This document shows, in pieces, positions 40,192-42,990 of a stretch of DNA of 42,990 nucleotides. The position numbers and the translations under genes are program-made. Within the stretch, counting starts at the first letter, position 1. Every line of letters begins with the position of its first letter. This DNA is from Veillonellaceae bacterium (GTDB taxonomy: Bacteria > Bacillota > Negativicutes > JAAYSF01). The notes beneath the pieces were generated by a model. It had not been told where the DNA came from. It did not search any database and worked only from the letters and a program-made list of their open reading frames with translations. Where the stretch lies: contig JAAYSF010000081.1 of NCBI GenBank assembly GCA_012523975.1, forward strand, positions 1-42,990, in the 5' to 3' direction.

Positions 40192-41925
40192 CTAGAAGCG
40201 AGAATCTATATGCTTTTCCAATTGCCATCCGCCGTTCCCATCAAGCCTAAGCTTATTCACATGATACTTCACTAGTGTGTTCCGATGCCCAACACTAATA
40301 ATTGCAGCTTTGGGCAACAGTTTAATTAAAAGACTATAAAGCATCTCTTCAGTAGTCTCATCAAGAGCTGAGGTTGCCTCGTCCAAAAACAGCCAATTAG
40401 GCTGGGTTAAGAAGGTTCTGACAAAGGCGATACGCTGCTGTTCTCCTAACGATAAGGCCTGCCCCCAATCTAGACACTCATCTAGCTTATTAGTTAAATG
40501 CTGAAGACGACAAGTTTTTAACATTTCGATCAGTTCAGCATCGCTTACCGCTCGTTTTAGGCCGGGATAAATCAGAACTTTTCGGAGTTCATCAATCGGC
40601 ATATATGTGCGCTGCGGTACAAAGAGCATATCCGCATTGCGGGGAATATTCACAAGACCACTAGTATACGGCCATAATCCTGCCAAGGCACGAAGTAAAG
40701 TGCTTTTGCCGCAGCCTGATGGCCCGGCAACGAGGATACGTTCACCCTGTTTAATATTTAGGGTAATATCTTTTACAAGATTATAGCCATCCGGCCTAAA
40801 AACATTTACCGTATCGACAGCTAACTCATTAATATTATGCTTGTCAATCATTCTCTGATACGACGAATTATCAGCGCGTACCGTTTCCATAAATAAAATA
40901 AAATTATTTAGCCGGTTTACAACTGCTCGCCATTGTGCTAGACGGGTGAAGCTATCAATAATAAATGAAAAGCCGACTTGAACATGATTATAAGCATCAA
41001 TAATTTGAAACATTTGACCTAAATGGATCTGACTATAAAAATAGCGAGGCGAAGCCACTAATATCGAAAAAATCACGGAAACTTGCGAATAGCCTGTCGT
41101 TAGCCACATTAAATTTCTACGGATATTTATGATCTGCCTGTAGTTAGAAATTATATTGTAAAAATGTCTGAAGCAATTAGCTTTTTCCTGAGTTTCACCG
41201 CTATATAATGCAATACTTTCGGCATTATCCCTAACCCGAATAAGGCTGTAACGAAAATCTGCTTCATAGCGCTGCTGGTCGTACTCCAATCGTACTAAGG
41301 GGCGGCCGACTTTTACTGTCAAATATGTTCCTACCCCAGCATACAAGAAAGCAGCCCAGACCAAATAGCCATAAATAGGCAGCGTAAAACCATTAAAATC
41401 GAGATATATTACACCGGACAAATTCCACAATATGACAACAAATGAGGATACAGTTACAACATCCTGAAGCAAATCTAGCGATAGCCTGAGAGTAAGCGCA
41501 ACGAAAAGTTCAATATCTTCACTAATCCGCTGATCAGGGTTATCAGCCGCATCGCCAACCATTAATTGCAACCTGTAGTAGGTTTTTTTTCGCAGCCACT
41601 CAGATAAATACTTGTCAGTTAGCCAGCGGCGCCAGTTGATATGTAAAAGCATCCGGACGTATATTTGAATACCGCGCACCGCAATAAAAATAGCCGCTAA
41701 GATGGCGAATTGTATGACGGCGTCTAGAAATCCGGGATAATTATAGTCTTGAATGACTTGATAAAAATACGAGTGCCAGACATTAATCTGGACCGTTATA
41801 TATACCAACCCTAAATTGAATGCTATAACGGTTAGAAGCAGTAGCCATGCTGACCACTTTTCTTCGGAAAACCAGTATGCTCTCGCAATTCTCCAAGCAC
41901 TTCTCAGCACAACGCCACGCCTCAC
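40192..41925 (-). CDS. SbmA/BacA-like ABC exporter (YddA family)
   Basis: The 577-residue product fuses a six-helix membrane domain of the SbmA/BacA type (WLTDKYLSEWLRKKTYYRLQ, DNPDQRISEDIE, QVGFSFIIDSFTRLAQWRA) to an ABC ATPase with Walker A GPSGCGKST, signature LSLGEQQR and Walker B WLFLDEATSALDE. Relatives export peptides, vitamins or long-chain fatty acids and affect peptide-antibiotic sensitivity. The frame is open 33 codons upstream to an ATG at 42024, but GTG at 41925 lies eight bases after GAGGGG and gives a normal start. The substrate is unknown. Confidence 0.88.
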   Translation of the reverse strand: MRRGVVLRSAWRIARAYWFSEEKWSAWLLLLTVIAFNLGLVYITVQINVWHSYFYQVIQDYNYPGFLDAVIQFAILAAIFIAVRGIQIYVRMLLHINWRRWLTDKYLSEWLRKKTYYRLQLMVGDAADNPDQRISEDIELFVALTLRLSLDLLQDVVTVSSFVVILWNLSGVIYLDFNGFTLPIYGYLVWAAFLYAGVGTYLTVKVGRPLVRLEYDQQRYEADFRYSLIRVRDNAESIALYSGETQEKANCFRHFYNIISNYRQIINIRRNLMWLTTGYSQVSVIFSILVASPRYFYSQIHLGQMFQIIDAYNHVQVGFSFIIDSFTRLAQWRAVVNRLNNFILFMETVRADNSSYQRMIDKHNINELAVDTVNVFRPDGYNLVKDITLNIKQGERILVAGPSGCGKSTLLRALAGLWPYTSGLVNIPRNADMLFVPQRTYMPIDELRKVLIYPGLKRAVSDAELIEMLKTCRLQHLTNKLDECLDWGQALSLGEQQRIAFVRTFLTQPNWLFLDEATSALDETTEEMLYSLLIKLLPKAAIISVGHRNTLVKYHVNKLRLDGNGGWQLEKHIDSRF

Positions 41926-42107
41926 CCAAATCACCCCTCTACTTGTATATGGCAGAAAGGTGTCGGCAATGACTAAGCAGTAAACTTTACTCTGCCAAAA
42001 CATCAAGCTAAAAAAATACAACATAATCTTACTGAAGGCTGATCTTAATTGGTGTATATTGGAATATCCATAGTATGTAGCAGCGATTACATGTTCTACA
42101 AAATTAA

Positions 42108-42514
42108 TGGTACTTCCAAAAACTTGCCGCCCTTATTGGCCAAGAGCGTATGCAAGAGTATATCTCCGGAGGCCTAACTACATTTTGGCTTGGATCTTCC
42201 TTAAGAATATCCGCCATCGAACAAGTCGACTTACTTAATAAGCTATACTGTGACCAATCCCCCTTCCTCCCGAAGTAAGATCAATTGTTTTAAAAAATAT
42301 ATCCCTGTCTTCTAACAACGAAAGCAAGCTGCTAGGAAAGACTGGCTCAGGTCTTCAGGATGGTAAGTGGATATTAGGTTGGTTTGTTGGCTTTATAGAA
42401 AAAGAGGGCAAATATTATGTATTAGCAACCAATATTTTAGCCGATGATGGAGCGACCGGCCCTAAAGCTCGGGAAATTACAAAGGCTATTGCAAGGGATA
42501 TTAATCTTCTCTAA
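42108..42514 (+). pseudogene. Decayed class D beta-lactamase (OXA/YbxI-like), 3' remnant
   Basis: Two frames together match a class D beta-lactamase. The first frame (from 42108) has WYFQKLAALIGQERMQEY then ISGGLTTFWLGSSLRISAIEQVDLLNKLY; about ten residues are missing between MQEY and ISGG, where the YGN motif normally lies. After a frameshift near 42275 the second frame continues VRSIVLKNI, the KTGSG box (LGKTGSGLQDG), WFVGFIEKEGKYYVLATN and a C-terminal helix, ending at TAA 42512-42514. The N-terminus with the STFK nucleophile box is absent. So it cannot encode an active enzyme. Confidence 0.85.
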
Positions 42515-42642
42515 ATATAGCTTAGTTGAAAATAGGATTAGAAAAGACTTATCCTACGTCAAGTCCTTCTAGACGCGGGCGAAAGCTTATATCGTTCTTA
42601 TTTCATAGCCAAAAAGTTATTACTTTCTGGTAAGATAAAAAG
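42515..42642. other. Intergenic remnant after the beta-lactamase pseudogene
   Basis: AT-rich sequence with stop codons in all frames. No gene or motif was recognised. The right end merges into the tRNA-Ser terminator. Confidence 0.4.
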
Positions 42643-42680
42643 GACGGCTATCAACCTTTCGGTCTATAGCCGTCCTTTTT
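42643..42680 (-). terminator. Terminator after tRNA-Ser
   Basis: AAAAGGACGGCTAT pairs with ATAGCCGTCCTTTT around a 9-10-base loop. On the minus strand it is followed by TTATCTTA. It lies two bases from the tRNA 3' end. Confidence 0.85.
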
Positions 42681-42681
42681 G

Positions 42682-42772
42682 TGGCGGAGTGGGAGGGATT
42701 TGAACCCTCGCAGGGGTTACCCCCTCTAACGATTTAGCAAACCGTCCTCTTCAGCCGCTTGAGTACCACTCC
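42682..42772 (-). tRNA. tRNA-Ser(GCT)
   Basis: The minus strand forms a class II tRNA: acceptor GGAGTGG pairs with CCACTCC, the anticodon loop is TTTGCTAAA-like (GCT, serine) and a long variable arm lies between anticodon and T arms. CCA is encoded. It follows the 5S rRNA gene at the end of the rRNA operon, separated by a hairpin. Confidence 0.93.
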
Positions 42773-42788
42773 ATATGAACTTGAAATA

Positions 42789-42815
42789 AAAACACCCACA
42801 AAAGCAGGTGTTTTT
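42789..42815 (-). terminator. Hairpin between 5S rRNA and tRNA-Ser
   Basis: AACACC pairs with GGTGTT around TGCTTTTGTG-type loop sequence, followed on the minus strand by TTTATTT. It looks like a terminator for the rRNA operon, although the tRNA gene beyond it suggests partial read-through. Confidence 0.7.
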
Positions 42816-42816
42816 A

Positions 42817-42933
42817 ACCGGCAACTTCCTATCCTCCCAGGGCGTTTCCACCCAAGTACTTTTGGCGTTTACGAGCTTAACTACTGTGTTCGGTATGGGA
42901 ACAGGTGGAACCTCGTAGCTATCGCCACCGGAT
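42817..42933 (-). rRNA. rrf: 5S rRNA
   Basis: The minus strand from about 42933 to 42817 reads TCCGGTGGCGATAGCTACGA then the conserved GGTTCCACCTGTTCCCATAC and CCGAACACAGTAGTTAAGCT, ending GATAGGAAGTTGCCGG. Ends pair (CCGG... with ...CCGG). It is the last rRNA gene of an operon whose 23S lies to the right of the window; 42934-42990 is the 23S-5S spacer. Confidence 0.95.
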
Positions 42934-42990
42934 TAAGTTGAGATATTCTCTCAAAACTTCACATAAGCAGAGAACCAAGTTGTTAGGAGC

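Overview
The window looks like a chromosomal segment of an endospore-forming, Gram-negative-type Firmicute, most likely Negativicutes (Sporomusa/Pelosinus-like). This is inferred from Gram-positive-style ribosome binding sites (AGGAGG/GGGGG), sigma-A promoters, a probable gamma-type small acid-soluble spore protein, a 2-hydroxyacyl-CoA dehydratase-like gene pair and a SbmA/BacA-type ABC exporter. No phage, transposase, integrase or CRISPR array was seen. Most genes lie on the minus strand.

Layout. 1-207: end of a tRNA cluster (Val partial, Glu, Asn). 335-9870: aminopeptidase, speE, small membrane proteins, the paired dehydratase-like proteins, a threonine synthase-like enzyme, an HD-GYP protein, an Asp/Glu racemase, a hemerythrin-like protein and a YqaA-type membrane protein behind a Mn2+ (yybP-ykoY) riboswitch. 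10224-18311: FAH-family hydrolase, candidate small RNA, MATE exporter with a metallophosphoesterase, a second metallophosphoesterase carrying an internal Tat-like motif, the SASP-like repeat protein, a membrane-anchored glutamate-synthase-domain protein and small proteins. 18413-27650: GH3/NagZ with a pyruvate-kinase-C-like protein, small siroheme sulfite/nitrite reductase, highly expressed zinc-ribbon protein, GIY-YIG and metallo-beta-lactamase-fold pair, ferredoxin-type protein, metallophosphoesterase, RNase P RNA, a glucosaminidase-domain protein coupled to an EamA transporter with an attenuator-like leader, and cyclophilin. 27658-37124: hrpB, a polar amino-acid ABC transporter, BASS transporter, Fpg/Nei glycosylase, a second Mn2+ riboswitch with TerC, and a frameshifted NDH-2. 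37175-42990: a long inverted repeat that probably encodes a structured RNA, topB, a DUF1232 protein, an SbmA-like exporter, a decayed class D beta-lactamase, tRNA-Ser and 5S rRNA from the end of an rRNA operon.

Functional threads. Two manganese riboswitches 25 kb apart control a VTT/YqaA protein and a TerC protein, suggesting a shared metal-homeostasis regulon. Several genes concern the envelope and peptidoglycan (NagZ, glucosaminidase, SbmA-like) and redox or anaerobic metabolism (NDH-2, sulfite reductase, ferredoxin, dehydratase-like pair, hemerythrin). The most interesting unexplained items are the 211-bp inverted-repeat element, the activase-less dehydratase-like pair, the candidate sRNA near 11.4 kb, the EamA leader and the Tat-motif metallophosphoesterase fusion. 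Several starts were moved from the longest open frame to the codon with the best ribosome binding site; these are noted per gene.
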